From Neoarius graeffei (taxonomy: Eukaryota > Chordata > Actinopteri > Siluriformes > Ariidae), in assembly GCF_027579695.1 (NCBI RefSeq), contig NC_083582.1, positions 4,710,378-4,774,377 on the forward strand: 64,000 nucleotides of DNA, given 5' to 3'. The notes under the pieces were generated by a model. It saw only the letters and a program-made list of their open reading frames with translations. It did no database searches and was not told the DNA's origin. The translations under genes and the position numbers were made by a program. How positions within the stretch are numbered: position 1 is the first letter of the stretch; each line of letters starts with the position of its first letter. This document shows positions 1 through 11,749 of the stretch, one piece after another.

Positions 1-293
1 TTATCTGCTTAATTGAGAATGACATAACGAAGGAATTGCCCACACCTGCCCATGAAATAGCCTTTGAGTCAATTGTCCAATTACTTTTGGTCCCTTTAAA
101 AACAGGGTGGCACATATTAAGGAGCTGAAACTCCTAAACCCTTCATCCAATTTTAATGTGGATACCCTCAAACGAAAGCTGAAAGTCTGGACTTTATGCT
201 CATGTTCAGTATATAACTATAACTTGAATATGTTTCAGTAAACAGGTAAAAAAACAAAATTTGTCAGTGTCCAAATATATATGGACCTAACTG
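1..293. mobile_element. Right end of a Tc1/mariner-type element (cut by window edge)
   Basis: The sequence ends in TATATATGGACCTAACTG followed by TA, the usual form of a Tc1-type terminal repeat at its TA target. No coding sequence is visible in the part inside the window. The family call rests on the end sequence and on memory of similar fish repeats. Confidence 0.5.
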
Positions 294-429
294 TAAGTGT
301 AAATGTCCCCTACCTGACTATAAGCTGAATATTAGTATCCCCCAGCTCTCTCTTACCGTCCCCTAACTACAAGTTATTCCTATATGAGTGTATTTCCCCT
401 TGAACACTTAAGTGTCCCCTAGCTGACTT

Positions 430-826
430 CCATCCATCCATCCATCCATCCATCCATCCATCCATCCATTATCTCTAGCCACTTTATCCTCTCCTACAGG
501 GTCGCAGGCAAGCTGGAGCCTATCCCAGCTGACTACGGGCGAAAGGCGGGGTACACCCTGGACAAGTCGCCAGGTCATCACAGGGCTGACACATAGACAC
601 AGACAACCATTCACACTCACATTCACACCTACAGTCAATTTAGAGTCACCAGTTAACCTAACCTGCTTTGGACTGTGGGGGAAACCGGAGCACCCGGAGG
701 AAACCCACGCGGACACGGGGAGAACATGCAAACTCCACAGAGAAAGGCCCTCGCCGGCCACGGGGCTCGAACCCGGACCTTCTTGCTGTGAGGCGACAGT
801 GCTAACCACTACACCACCGTGCCGCC
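430..826 (-). repeat. tRNA-derived SINE, copy 1
   Basis: Full-length copy of the main SINE of this window, read on the minus strand. The tRNA-like head is at the right end and the (ATGG)n tail at the left (430-470 as CCAT repeats). A perfect 14-bp target duplication CCCCTAGCTGACTT lies at 416-429 and 827-840, so the insertion is young. Confidence 0.9.
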
Positions 827-840
827 CCCCTAGCTGACTT

Positions 841-1913
841 TGTTTCCCCTAATTGACTGTAGGTTTTTTTCTGACTAGACACTGTCCTATAGAAGACTAT
901 TATCGATCTCTAGTTTATTGAAAATGTCCCCGAGTTGACCATAATGGACCTCTGTAGAACTATAGGCATGTCCTAAATCACACACTATATAGAGGTCAGA
1001 GAGAAGTGCCCTGTGTAGTGAGTCTGGAGTGACACAGGCATGGCTTTAATCAGACAACACTGAAGCTGAGAGATAATCCTGTAATCCGATTGGACGAGTA
1101 AAAATAGCCTCGCAGTGTGAGTCAGGGTCTAATTAGCACGTGATGTGATGTGACAGCTGCAGGTAAGAGAGAAAGAGACAGAGATGCTGATGGGAGCAGG
1201 AAGTGTGTGGAAAATGTAAAAACCCGTTAATGTATGCCTCACTCTCCACCTGGCGCTGAAGGTGCAATGAGAGACGTGTGAAAGCTCACAGGTTTGAGGC
1301 GCCTCGTTAATTCTCACCAGCTGAGCAGCAGCTCATCAAGGCTCAGGGAATGTCACTGAGTTTGTGCAGGGTTTAAAATGAATTTGGAGACTGAGGTGAA
1401 ATTATTAAGCACTTAACTGGATTAATGTCGGGGAGGGGGGAAAACACAATTTCAAAAACTTTAATCAGATATAGCTGATCAGATTGGACATGTTTACTTT
1501 CTGCACGTCCACATTGATGAATGCGTAGCTTTATGTGGAAATGACTGTACGGCCAGATTTCTGTTATGAAATGAAGGTCATTGTGTGTACATTGAATATC
1601 TTTTAATGGTTTAAATGACACCTTCTTCTCAAAGGTAGAATCGTTTACACGGTCATTTTGCAAAGGTCACACCACCAGGCGGATTGTCTTTTTCAGACCT
1701 CACACACCAGGTTGAGGGATGTTTTCATGGATTGTAAACACTGTCTGATAATTATCTTGTATGAACTGGTTGATGTGCACACTTTAGTATTCAATGTACA
1801 GCATAGGCTACTCATGTTTATGCAGATGTCCTTTCTCCAGAATCTGGATGGGGGTAAAGTCCTCAATAACATCGTCATAATCCAATGAAGCAGTGAATTC
1901 ATTTCAATGACCT
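841..1913. other. Intergenic or intronic DNA, no gene seen
   Basis: I see no exon, RNA gene or clear repeat here. Given the direction of cdhr1, this is probably part of the large intron before its third-last exon. Short ORFs have no recognisable domain. Confidence 0.5.
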
Positions 1914-1945
1914 TCCTTCCTTCCTTCCTTCCTTCCTTCCTTCCT
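1914..1945. repeat. (CTTC)n microsatellite
   Basis: Run of CTTC tetramers directly next to the C-terminal end of the minus-strand LINE piece that follows; it may be that element's 3' tail. Confidence 0.85.
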
Positions 1946-2245
1946 AGTCAGGAGCTTGTGGGTCAAATCTCTCAACTACGTTGCTTCTCCAGTCATCTCT
2001 GTCTGTCACACGACGATACGTTTCATCTATGCTGAGGCTGGTGATTTTTTGCATGTTTTTGACGTAGGTTAGTTGAGGTCTTCCTCTCCTATTACGGCCT
2101 TGTGTTGTTGTGTATAAAGCATAGTGATGTATGGTTGGTCTTCTAAACCAGTGTCCAAGGGTGCGTAACTGTCTTCCTGTACCGTAAGTATTTCTGCAAG
2201 CTTTCTCTTTTTGGTGGTGGCCAGGATATATGTGTCAGAAAACAG
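1946..2245 (-). mobile_element. LINE C-terminal fragment, part 1
   Basis: On the minus strand this reads as the end of a LINE polymerase, with a GHWFRRP stretch followed by GRNRRGRPQLTY, typical of the C-terminus of several LINE clades (GHxxRM...RGRPxxTW). The upstream part of the same element continues at 5300-5700; the two are separated by the inverted-end element at 2246-5299. Frameshifts are present. Clade not resolved. Confidence 0.6.
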
Positions 2246-2669
2246 AATCCAGGGACACACGTCTGCCCGGGGCATTTTGAGTTATTGACAGATTCAGAAA
2301 GTACAGTTTCTAAGCTTTCCAATGATGCCTTCCATGTGGAGATCTGACAATATTTGAAGAATGTGTGGCCTTTTGAAAGTGTATACTTCTTAAAACAGGA
2401 AAGGGAGAAAATCGCCCTCAAAGTTTTCCATCTCAGCTACTCTGGGTGTAGGGCGGGCACATAATGGTGCTCATTTGCATGACATTAAGGAAAGCCCTAC
2501 CCCCTATGAGCTAGCACGATGCTACTTTCATGTAAACAAAGATCACCACGTCAATTTTCCTTCCATGCAAAGTATGCCCAACACAATTATGAAGTACAAA
2601 AATAAGTCCTAAAGTATACTTTAACGTTTTGTGGTTGAAAAATTACTCACACCATAAGAAAGAAAGATA

Positions 2670-4280
2670 CAGTGGTGCTTGAAAGTTTGTGAACCCTTTA
2701 GAATTTTCTATATTTCTGCATAAATATGACCTAAAACTTCATCAGATTTTCACACAAGTGTTAAAAGTAGATAAAGAGAACCCAGTTAAACAAATGAGAC
2801 AAAAATATTATACTTGATCATTTATTTATTGAGGAAAGTGATCCAGTATTGCATATCTGTGAGTGGCAAAAGTATGTGAACCTCTAGGATTAGTAGTTAA
2901 TTTGAAGGTGAAATTAGAGTCAGGTGTTTTCAAATCAATGGGATGACAATCAGGTGTGAGTGGGCACCCTGTTTTATTTAAAGAACAGGGATCTATCAAA
3001 GTCTGATCTTCACAACACATGTTTGTGGAAGTGTATCATGGCACGAACTAAGGAGATTTCTGAGGACCTCAGAAAAAGCGTTGTTGATGCTCATCAGGCT
3101 GGAAAAGGTTACAAAACCATCTCTAAAGAGTTTGGACTCCATAAATCCACAATCAGACAGATTGTGTACAAATGGAGGAAATTCAAGACTATTGTTCCCC
3201 TCCCCAGGAGTGGTTGACCAACAAAGATCACTCCAAGAACAAGGCGTGAAACAGTCGGCGAGGTCACAAAGGACCCCAGGTGAACTTCCAAGCAACTGAA
3301 GGCCTCTCTCACATTGGCTAATGTTAATGTTCATGAGTCCACCATCAGGATAACACTGAACAACAATGGTGTGCATGGCAGGGTTGCAAGGAGAAAGCCA
3401 CTGCTCTCTAAAAAGAACATTGCTGCTCGTCTGCAGTTTGCTAAAGATCACATGGACAAGCCAGAAGACTATTGGAAAAATGTTTTGTGGACGGATGAGA
3501 CCAAAATAGAACTTTCTGGTTTAAAAGAGAAGCGTTATGTTTGGAGAAAGGAAAACACTGCATTCCAGCATAAGATCCTTATCCTATCTGTGAAACATGG
3601 TGGTGGTAGTATCATGGTTTGGGCCTGTTTTGCTGCATCTGGGCCAGGATGGCTTACCATCATTGATGGAACAATGAATTCTGAATTATACCAGCAAATT
3701 CTAAAGGAAAATGTCAGGACATCTGTCCATGAACTGAATCTCAAGAGAAGGTGGGTCATGCAGCAAGACAACGACCCTAAGCACACAAGTCGTTCTACCA
3801 AAGAATGGTTAAAGAAGAATAAAGTTAATGTTTTGGAATGGCCAAGTCAAAGTCCTGACCTTAATCCAATGGAAATGTTGTGGAAGGACCTGAAGCGAGC
3901 AGTTCATGTGAGGAAACCTACCAACATCCCAGAGTTGAAGCTGTTCTGTACGGAGGAACGGGCTAAAATTCCTCCAAGCCGGTGTGCAGGACTGATCAAC
4001 AGTTACCGCAAACGTTTAGTTGCAGTTACTGCTGCATAAGGGGGTCACACCAGATACTGAAAGCGAAGATTCACATACTTTTGCCACTCACAGATATGTA
4101 ATATTGAATCATTTTGCTCAATAAATAAATGATCAAGTATAATATTTTTGTCTCATGTGTTTAACTGGGTTCTCTTTATCTACTTTTAGGACTTGTGTGA
4201 AAATCTGATGTTGTTTTTGGTCATATTCATGCAGAAATATAGAAAATTCTAAAGGGTTCACAAACTTTCAAGCACCACTG
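2670..4280 (+). mobile_element. Tc1-like transposon A
   Basis: A 1,611-bp element bounded by TA on both sides (2668-2669 and 4281-4282), with inverted ends starting CAGTGGTGCTTGAAAGTTTG. It contains one transposase gene on the plus strand. The ends match over a long terminal repeat, so the copy is structurally complete although its gene is broken. Confidence 0.93.
3038..4039 (+). pseudogene. Tc1 transposase of element A, frameshifted
   Basis: The start at 3038 gives MARTKEISEDLRKSVVDAHQ, the N-terminal paired-like helix-turn-helix of Tc1 transposases. The frame is lost near 3217 and the rest is open from 3314 to 4039. The catalytic part keeps the DD34E layout: the D of WTDET, the first D of QQDNDPKHT, then 34 residues to the E of NPMEML. 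The enzyme would cut and paste the element at TA sites. As it stands this copy cannot make a full protein. Confidence 0.9.
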
Positions 4281-4324
4281 TAGAACGATGATGACACAAC
4301 TAACACAACGCTAGTTTCATGTAA

Positions 4325-4666
4325 AGCCTCGGTCACAACCGGCCGTACGGTATGCGCTCCTACGGCCGGTCTACATGCAAAAAACGCAAGAAACGCACGG
4401 AGAGCGCACATGAAACGCACGAGAGCGCGCGTGTGAAAAGCACGAGAGCGCGCGTGTGATGTGCTGATTTTCGAGCCACAGACCGGCCGCAGAGGTTCTT
4501 TGTCATGTCAAACAAACTCTACGGGCGCTTACGTTTTTTTCAGGTTGCAAGACAAACTTACGGCCAACGCGCGTCTTTCTCCAGGAAAAAAAAAAAAACG
4601 AAGCGATTTGGGAAACGCCAAAAATCGCACGGCCAAAAAATTGTACGTCCGGTTGTGACCTAGGCT
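4325..4666. mobile_element. Harbinger-like MITE, 342 bp
   Basis: Ends AGCCTCGGTCACAACCGG and CCGGTTGTGACCTAGGCT are inverted repeats and are flanked by TAA at 4322-4324 and 4667-4669. A 3-bp TWA duplication is the mark of PIF/Harbinger elements. There is no coding capacity; the interior is rich in CG and ACGC motifs. Confidence 0.75.
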
Positions 4667-5299
4667 TAACCAAACCACAACACTCTCCGTTACATGCAAA
4701 AATAACCACACAGCCTTAGATTAATAAACTCACCCCATCAGAAAGAGAAACGTCGCCTTGCACACCGATGGAATGTAATCCTAGAACGGTCCGTGTATCA
4801 TCCGATCATTCAAGTATTCCATTCAATCTGGAAAACGAGGTTGTTGTTTTTTTTTGCTAGAAATGGTTATCTCCGATGTAAATACCGTGCGTCTGTTTGC
4901 TTCGCGGTGTTTCAGCTCCTCTGCGCTCTGTTTAGTAACTCATTCCATAGTGAAATTACAAGCCTGTATGCAGCTAAGTAGCCATGTGCTCAGCTCGTAT
5001 CATACAGCTGATTCGTGAAAAAAAAACCCCAAAAGACTTAAATTATCATGTGAATGGCCCATATGGTAATTTACCCACACCCCCCAGCAGGCTACAGTCC
5101 TGACAAAAATGAGACAATTTGCAACAAAAAATTTATGCTTTTCCAACAAAACAATCTATTATCTGAAATACTGATTGCATTCTTCAAGATCTCAACTTGT
5201 ACATGATGGAAAAAAAACAAAAATCACAAATTTCGAAAAAAAAAATGCTTCTTTTGCAATTATCTCGGATTCGTTTCGGCCGACATGTGTCCCTGGATT

Positions 5300-5700
5300 C
5301 GGTGAGGGGTCACATATTCGTTGGTGAGTCTATCAGTTCGCTTGATGTTTAACATAGTACGATAACAGCTGGTGGCAAACAAGTTCACTTGATTCTTCAT
5401 GGCCTGATTGAGTGTCCATGATTCTGCCCCATAAAGGAGATTGGAAAGTATCAGGGAGTCAAACAGTCAAAGCCTGAGCTGTAATGAGATTTTGTTGGAC
5501 TTCCAAATGGTAGTCAGTCTCCAAAAGTTGTTCCACATGTTTGATGGAAATCTTCCAGTGATGATGCAATGCATGCTCCGACGTACTTAAAGTTGGTTAC
5601 AATTTCCATGTTTTGTAAAGCTGGTTGTGGTCCCTCAGTGTGAACATAATTAATGAACATGACCTTGTTTTCGTTTTGTTTGTTTTTTTATTTCAATGGC
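5300..5700 (-). mobile_element. LINE fragment, part 2
   Basis: On the minus strand this reads LLYGAESWTLNQAMKNQVN then RTMLNIKRTDRLTNEY, the thumb and C-terminal region of a LINE polymerase. It joins on to the fragment at 1946-2245. The copy is 5'-truncated and frame-broken. Confidence 0.6.
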
Positions 5701-5869
5701 AAGTGATGCAAATGTGTTCAGTTTCTCTTCCGTCATTGTGGACCTCAGGTGACTTTTAACACATTTCAGGACAGAAAATGTCCTCTACCTGGAGCAGTTT
5801 GCAATTGGCAATGCAAGATACATCCTCAAGCACATGGACACATTTGGAAATGTATCTTGTTAAAAAAAG

Positions 5870-6199
5870 TCAAAGTCTTTCCTGTGGCAGGACCTGGTCT
5901 TCCCAGGGAGCCTCCCATCCAAGTACTAACCAGGTCCTTAAGGTACATTGGGCAAAGACGATCTTCATTTCTACAGCCCTCTACCTCTCGCCTATTCCAT
6001 AGCTCAGGTTACAGTGGGGGGTGGGTCTGCTGGTAACCACGAGAGTTTGACTTTCTACTCACATCTGTATTGCAGCGCCTCGCCAGATGGCAGTAGGTAC
6101 CATTTTTACGATGGTCTTTGGTATGACCCAACCATGAGTAGAACTCACAATCTTCCAGTCGAAAGGCAGGCACACTGACCACTAGGCCAACTCACGGTA
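5870..6199 (-). repeat. Composite SINE with tRNA head and 5S rRNA-like segment
   Basis: Read on the minus strand, the element starts with a tRNA-like head (6135-6197; GAGTTGGCCTAGTGGTCAG) and further on contains a segment matching 5S rRNA, the complement of CCTCCCATCCAAGTACTAAC at 5911-5930. It is not a working 5S gene, because only the second half of the 5S internal control region is represented. Confidence 0.7.
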
Positions 6200-7184
6200 C
6201 ATGCATTATAATGGACCCCTGGAGGTTTTTCCTTTAGGTCAGTGTACTACTTGGTCAGTTCAGCAACAAACCACAACAATAGAGCACACACACCTGTGGG
6301 AGAGGTTCACAGAATTTTGAGATCGGCTTCAAATTTAAAGACATTAAGTCCATTTTAGAGATGTCTTTTCACAGCATTTGAACTGAACGCTAATTCTGTC
6401 ATTCCGTAAGTGAGGTATTCTGCCACTCAGTGGGTGTAACTACAGTGAGCTCTGCATATGCTGACATCACATGCATACCCTTTAGCAAGAGATGATGTTA
6501 TTGGTCACACAAATACTGCAAATGTGATAATGCAGTGTAATTTTGAATATACTACAGCTTGTGCTGATAAAACAATCAGAAACTGTAAAGCTGGCAAGTT
6601 TTAAAGTTGCATAAACTCTATTTAGAGGTCTGTATGCACGGTTTTGGAAATGTAGAAGGTGCATAAATCCCCATGTTTCCCTGTTGCCAAACTGACCTGG
6701 AAGTATGTTGATCTAAATGAAAAACTTTGCGAGATCTTGCATAACGTTTTTGCAAAATCTTGCAAAAGTACATCTTTTTTTTCCTCTCATGTCCCTCCCA
6801 GGACTCCATCTAATTAACACCTTAATAGGACTTTACAATTATTTCAGTACAATTGTTATTATTTCTTGAATTTTATATAATTTCCCCCTTATCACTTTGT
6901 CTGGCTGGTGGGCCCCCTAGGTTGCCTTGGACACATAAGCAGTTAATACATACAGGCTCTTCAAGGGTTGTTTAACTGTTCAATGGATAATTAATGGTTC
7001 TTAGCTTCTAAACTGGGTCTCTTTTTGATAAAGAACACTGCTGTAGGACCTTATGAAGAAGCAAAGAACCATTAAGGGTTCTAAATTTTGTAAAAGTGTA
7101 CCAGTCGATGAATCTCCTGACTGACATGCATCCCTCTGAGCATAAACATGGTTAATCAAGTGATTTTGACCATGTGTTCCACAG
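6200..7184. other. cdhr1 intron, with a diverged MITE-like stretch
   Basis: No exon or RNA gene is visible. The part from about 6950 to 7100 resembles short non-autonomous fish repeats built on AAGGGTTCT motifs, but I cannot define its ends. The last bases (GTTCCACAG) form the acceptor of the next cdhr1 exon. Confidence 0.5.
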
Positions 7185-8638
7185 GTTCCTCATCCACCCC
7201 ACCTCAGGGATCATCTACACTCAGCCATGGGCATCTCTGGATGCGGAGGTGAAGTCAAAGTATAATTTCTATGTGAAGGCAGAAGACAGCGAGGGGAAGT
7301 ACAGCCTGACCGAGGTCTTTGTCACAGTTCTAGATCAGAACGATCATTCTCCAGAGTTTAACGAGAACATCCTGGAGAAGACCATGATCCTCGGAGCTCC
7401 TGTGAAGATAGAGGTCTGCACTTTGCTGAGTGTTGATCTGAGACTTTATGCAGATGCTAAACTAACTGAACATAAGCTGTAAGGTTCCTGAACCCAGTGG
7501 TGAACCTGACTATGGGTTCCCATTATCGTTGGAGGGTGTGAGGTCAAATACCTACAATGAAACTATGGTTAATGACATAGAACCTTCTGAGCCATCACAG
7601 AACCTTCAACACAGAACTGAAAGTGCAGTGCAATTAAATATAGTTTTAAGACTGACGATTATAAATGATGTTAGCATTCATGCCATAGCTTTGCAGTTTT
7701 TTTTTCTTCTAAATGCTTCCCTGTATTCAGGCGGTGGATGATGATGCTGAGGAACCCAACAACGTCATCGAGTACTCCATCATGAAGGCCGAGCCGGAGA
7801 ACGTTTTTGACATCAATACCAGCACAGGTGAGATCAAGCTAAAGCCGTTCATCAAGTCCATGGAGATGGTGCATAACATCACCAGACAGCAGGATTGCAA
7901 GTGGTCAGTGGTGGTCCAGGCACGAGATCGAGGTTCTCCTTCATTCATGGCCACTGCTGTCGTCCAGCTTGACATCACTGAAGCAGTAAGAGTAACCAAA
8001 AAAAATCAACCTTTAATTCAATATGTAATTTTATATGTACATGAAAAATGCAGAAAGTCTCTGATCTTTTCCAGAATCAGCTCTCGGGCCCCGTGGCGGC
8101 TTTTTTAATGCAGAGCAGAGATAATCCAGTGAAAGCTTTGGGTGTGGCAGCTGGAATCATTAGCGTGATGGTGATGGTCACAGTGGTGATCTCCACGGCA
8201 ATGTACCTGCGCAACACAAAGTCCAACAGGATTGGGCCATCCCGCCGTGTCATCCGCCGCAGACGTGGAGAACCCCAGCAATGGAACTTCACGTTCGGAA
8301 ACTCGCAAAATCCTGACAAGTTCCTCACTAGTCACGATGTGGAGAGCAACAAGAAGACAGACAGATCATGGTCCAAACCTCCACCACCGTGTGCACCAGT
8401 TCTGCCTCCACCTCCACCAAATAACAAACCCAGGATGAGCAAGCATCAAGGTGCTGTGCCGACCATCTCAGGATCCTTAAGCTCCCAGAGCTCGAGCGAG
8501 AGATCCATCAGTAGCACAGATACAGAAGATCAACCAATTAAGAAGAGAGAGGGAAACATCAGCTCAGCGATGGTTTCAGAGCTGAAGAAGAGGCTGGAGC
8601 AGAAGATCATTGAGGCGAATCAAGGCTACTACTGCTGA
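7185..8638 (+). CDS. cdhr1: Cadherin-related family member 1 (photoreceptor cadherin), last three exons
   Basis: The product is a cadherin of photoreceptor outer segments, placed at the base of nascent discs and needed for photoreceptor survival. Three exons are seen: 7185-7413, 7731-7985 and 8075-8638 (stop TGA), joined in frame; introns are 317 and 89 bp. Exon 1 here codes the end of a cadherin repeat with the calcium linker [10 protein letters not shown]. The next holds most of another repeat ([20 protein letters not shown]). The last holds the transmembrane helix ([20 protein letters not shown]), a basic stop-transfer run (RRVIRRRRG), a proline-rich stretch, a serine-rich stretch and a C-terminus ending YYC. 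The donor of the first exon is GAG/GTCTGC, weak but phase-correct. The earlier exons lie left of the window, so the preceding intron exceeds 7 kb. Gene order suggests the fish 'a' copy (cdhr1a). Confidence 0.93.
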
Positions 8639-8853
8639 AACCACTGGGTTAGCAAACGTGCTAGCAAAGCTCCTTCCTACTGAAGCCACCAGATTAGCAT
8701 AGATCGCTTTGCTATCTCAGAAAAAAAAAATGGAAGCACGAGATTATAACCAAGAAACGCAACTCGACAGTGGCAGCAGGTCCGGGTTAACATTCTGCCT
8801 ATGCTGTTTATAACTGATGCACGATGAAATATTTACATACTACTACTAATAAT

Positions 8854-8859
8854 AATAAA
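8854..8859 (+). terminator. Candidate cdhr1 polyadenylation signal
   Basis: AATAAA lies 216 bp after the cdhr1 stop codon, inside a short AAT repeat. It is the first canonical hexamer downstream. A second AATAAA occurs near 9270. Confidence 0.4.
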
Positions 8860-9305
8860 GATAAAGGTGAGGTGTGTGTAAAGTGCTGAGGCATAAGGTT
8901 CAGGCTTTTGGATTTCAGTAGTTAAGTCTGCAAAATCTACAAGGAAGACACATCTCAAACTAAAGAGAGAAAATAATTTTATGGTAGTTTTATCACGCGG
9001 TTTGCACGCTTCAGAGTTCATTTCCACAGCTTCAGACGAGCTTGGATTCCTACGCTCCGCTGCGCTAATCCTTAGATTAATAACATCCGCAAGGAATACA
9101 GAAGAAGTGTAAAGAGAGAAGATGAAATCGGGATTTTACACATTTTTTTCGTTGTTTCGTTTACATTTTGCGATGAACTTAATTTAAGCTTGCCTACGAA
9201 ACTGCTTCAGTAGCTATTTATCTAAAACGTAAAGCGGTAGATCAAAACAATTTCTTCCCTCTAATCCAAAATAAATAAACTTGCGAAGACATGTTTGGTG
9301 TCTGA
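8860..9305. other. Downstream flank of cdhr1, nothing recognised
   Basis: This is 3' UTR or intergenic DNA with no further gene or repeat that I can name. Confidence 0.4.
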
Positions 9306-9907
9306 GGCCATGTACACATGTAGCCGGGTATTTTTAAAACCGAACATTTCCCCCCCCCCTCTGTTTATAAAAATGTTTTATCCACACCACCTCGTCTTCG
9401 AAAAAAATCCCTTCCACACATAACCGAACATCTGCGTTTTCAATCACATTCATAAGCATTCCAAACCTGTAGATGGCGTTATTTCCCCAAATCCTACCCC
9501 CTACTCACATCAGAATAGCCCTCTGTTGGCGTCACTTCCGCCTAAACATAAAACATGGCGCCAAGCTCGTTCGTCTGGACAGACTCAGAGACAGAATTGC
9601 TTCTAAACACAATTTTGGAGTATAAACTTCAAAAGACGCAAGAAAACGTTGATTGGGAATCTTGTCAAAGCAAATATGTGGACATATTGACCCTGTTTTT
9701 GGAGCAGATTGTGACGTTCTAAAACGCAAAACTCCGGTTATCTCTGTCTACACGAAAAGGCATACACGGAGTTTTCAAAAATCTTCACTTTGCCCGGAGT
9801 TTTTTTAAATATTCATTTTTGATGTGTTTTCATGTGGATGACAGGCCAAAACGTAGAAAAATATCTTCGATTTAGCAGATACCCGGCTACGTGTGGACGG
9901 GGTCTGA
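9306..9907. mobile_element. hAT-like MITE, about 600 bp
   Basis: The inverted ends share GTAGCCGGGTA (left) and TACCCGGCTAC (right). The 8-bp word GTGTCTGA sits on both sides (9298-9305 and 9908-9915), which fits a hAT target duplication, though the terminal bases are diverged and the exact end could shift by a few bases. No transposase is left. A C-run at 9919-9936 follows. Confidence 0.6.
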
Positions 9908-10459
9908 GTGTCTGAACCCCCCCCCCCCCCCCCCCCAAATACATACACACACATTCCCACAGCAAGTGTTGCTTGTAGTTTATCTCTTCTGTTCGGTGTC
10001 TTTATTTCCGATGAGATACGACAGTAACCACGTTATAGTAAAGCTAACTATTTAAAGACAATTTAAAGAAGTGTACAGTGTTAACTGCTCTGCTTTGTGC
10101 TGTCTTTGTTCCCAGGTTAGTTTTGCACAGCGAGCTAGCTGTACTCGCTACGTATACTCGCCAGAGGCCGCCAATGATCTCTGTTCTTCCTGACAGCTTT
10201 ATTTTTTATAGAGGCTTTGCACCATCACTTGACCTCCATAGCAACAGTAACTATGCCGCCATGACAGGAAGCAGGTTAAAAAGAAAATGGCGACAAGAGA
10301 GACAGAATGTGTACTTTCTCTCCCAAATCCTTTAGGCCCTGAAGAGCATAAAAATAACAAACAAACTAGAATTCATCAGTAATATCGATCCTTACAATGT
10401 CATGAATCATTATTTTTCGGAATTGATGGAAATGTGGAATTCCCTACCTGCTGTTCTCT

Positions 10460-10636
10460 ATGAATCTTTACACGAAAGATCAAATTAAGGCAAAGAAAAG
10501 CCTAGAAGCTGTCCAGATTTTTGTGACTGGCTGGGTAAGAGGTGTCTTTGTAGATAAAGTAACAGAAAATGTGAAGATTCTCATCGGAAAGGTTGGGATT
10601 TCTGAGGGATTATACTTTGTTTATTTCCACTGGTAA
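10460..10636 (+). pseudogene. N-terminal fragment of a YqaJ/SWIM-type transposon protein
   Basis: The frame begins [17 protein letters not shown] and continues [12 protein letters not shown]. From memory, fish transposon proteins with a SWIM zinc finger and YqaJ nuclease domain carry a very similar stretch (YTKEQ.KA.KSLEAY..FVSGWVR) near the N-terminus. The frame stops at 10636, before any zinc finger or nuclease motif, so this is a relic. A search against YqaJ-domain proteins would settle it. Confidence 0.5.
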
Positions 10637-11686
10637 TCAACAATGAATCAGTAAGCTTAAAGCTAGACGTACTTTCAATTTCATAAACTCGCTGAAATAT
10701 AGTTCCATCTGAAATGAGGTCATTGTGATATATGTTTATTTCTGTAATATCTCACAAAATATCAGGCCATTCTGTGGCTGGGAAGTTATTTAATTTGAGG
10801 GGATTAAAGCAAATAATGTGCATGAAATCGCTCACTTGGCGCAGTCAAGCAGACAGAGGAAGTCCGTGTGCGCATGCGCAGGTTTACCTTCTTCTTCTTC
10901 TTTTGGGTTTTACAGCAGCTGGCATCCACAGTGTCGCATTACTGCCATCTACAGGTTTCCCTTTGAGCGTGCACTGACAGTTCCATCATTCTGTCGCTAA
11001 ACGAGCAGCTGATCACACCGAGGTGCTCGCTGAGCGCCCATATTTATTAGTTTGGTCCTGCGTTTCCTTTCCTTCGTATATAACATAACGTCTTTTCTTC
11101 TCGCTTTCTTTCCGTTACTGTAGTCGCTCTTTCACGTTTCATTCGCACACTCACGTCCTCCTCTCCTGTTTCAAATTTGTATCCCACAATGCCTTGTGTG
11201 AACGGGGAAAGCCCACCACGTGATGCATGATGTAATATCTTGTATTGGGTCATGGTGAAGCAGGAAAAAATAGCGGAGAATTTAGAGCCACGTGGAGATA
11301 AATTCATTAATTGTTCTATTAAAAAAAACTAATAAAATTGGAAGTCTGCGATTCAAATTCAGTAGCTTTTGGTCACTAAATAAAAATAATTGGGTGTCGG
11401 GAAAATTCTTTTTATGAATTTTGAAAAATCTGAAAGGCAGCACAGCTTTAAGCTTACATTATTATTTCTACCGAGGTTAAGCTCTCACAGTGATTAAATG
11501 AAACTCCTTAGAAACCTTGGATAGCTTAAAAACAATGGTAGTGTGCTAACAGCCCACTGCAGCTTGTACGGCTGGCTGCGGTCGAGCCTGCTTGCATGTA
11601 GCAGCGTTACTGTTCACAGCTGAAGCAGGAATTCGAATGATGAAAGTGAAAACGTGTGTCTGTTCCTTGTAAGTGGCTTATGCCTA

Positions 11687-11694
11687 CAAAAAAA

Positions 11695-11745
<51 letters not shown>
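11687..11745. repeat. Poly-A and (TA)n tract
   Basis: About 24 A residues followed by about 18 TA dimers. Confidence 0.95.

Positions 11746-11749
<4 letters not shown>

Larger units (their letters stand above)
2246..5299. mobile_element. Large inverted-end DNA transposon splitting a LINE
   Basis: The borders carry inverted ends: AATCCAGGGACACACGTC at the left and GACATGTGTCCCTGGATT at the right. On both sides lie pieces of one minus-strand LINE, so this is an insertion. The body is non-coding apart from two later insertions: a Tc1 element (2670-4280) and a Harbinger-like MITE (4325-4666). I could not fix the target duplication or the superfamily. Confidence 0.5.

Noticed and set aside
5911-5934. 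5S rRNA-like sequence
   Set aside because: Only a short stretch matches and it lies in a SINE, so it is not a 5S gene.
1-7184. Search for earlier cdhr1 exons
   Set aside because: No cadherin motifs (DxNDNxP, LDRE, DxGSP) were found in any plus-strand frame; the earlier exons are left of the window.
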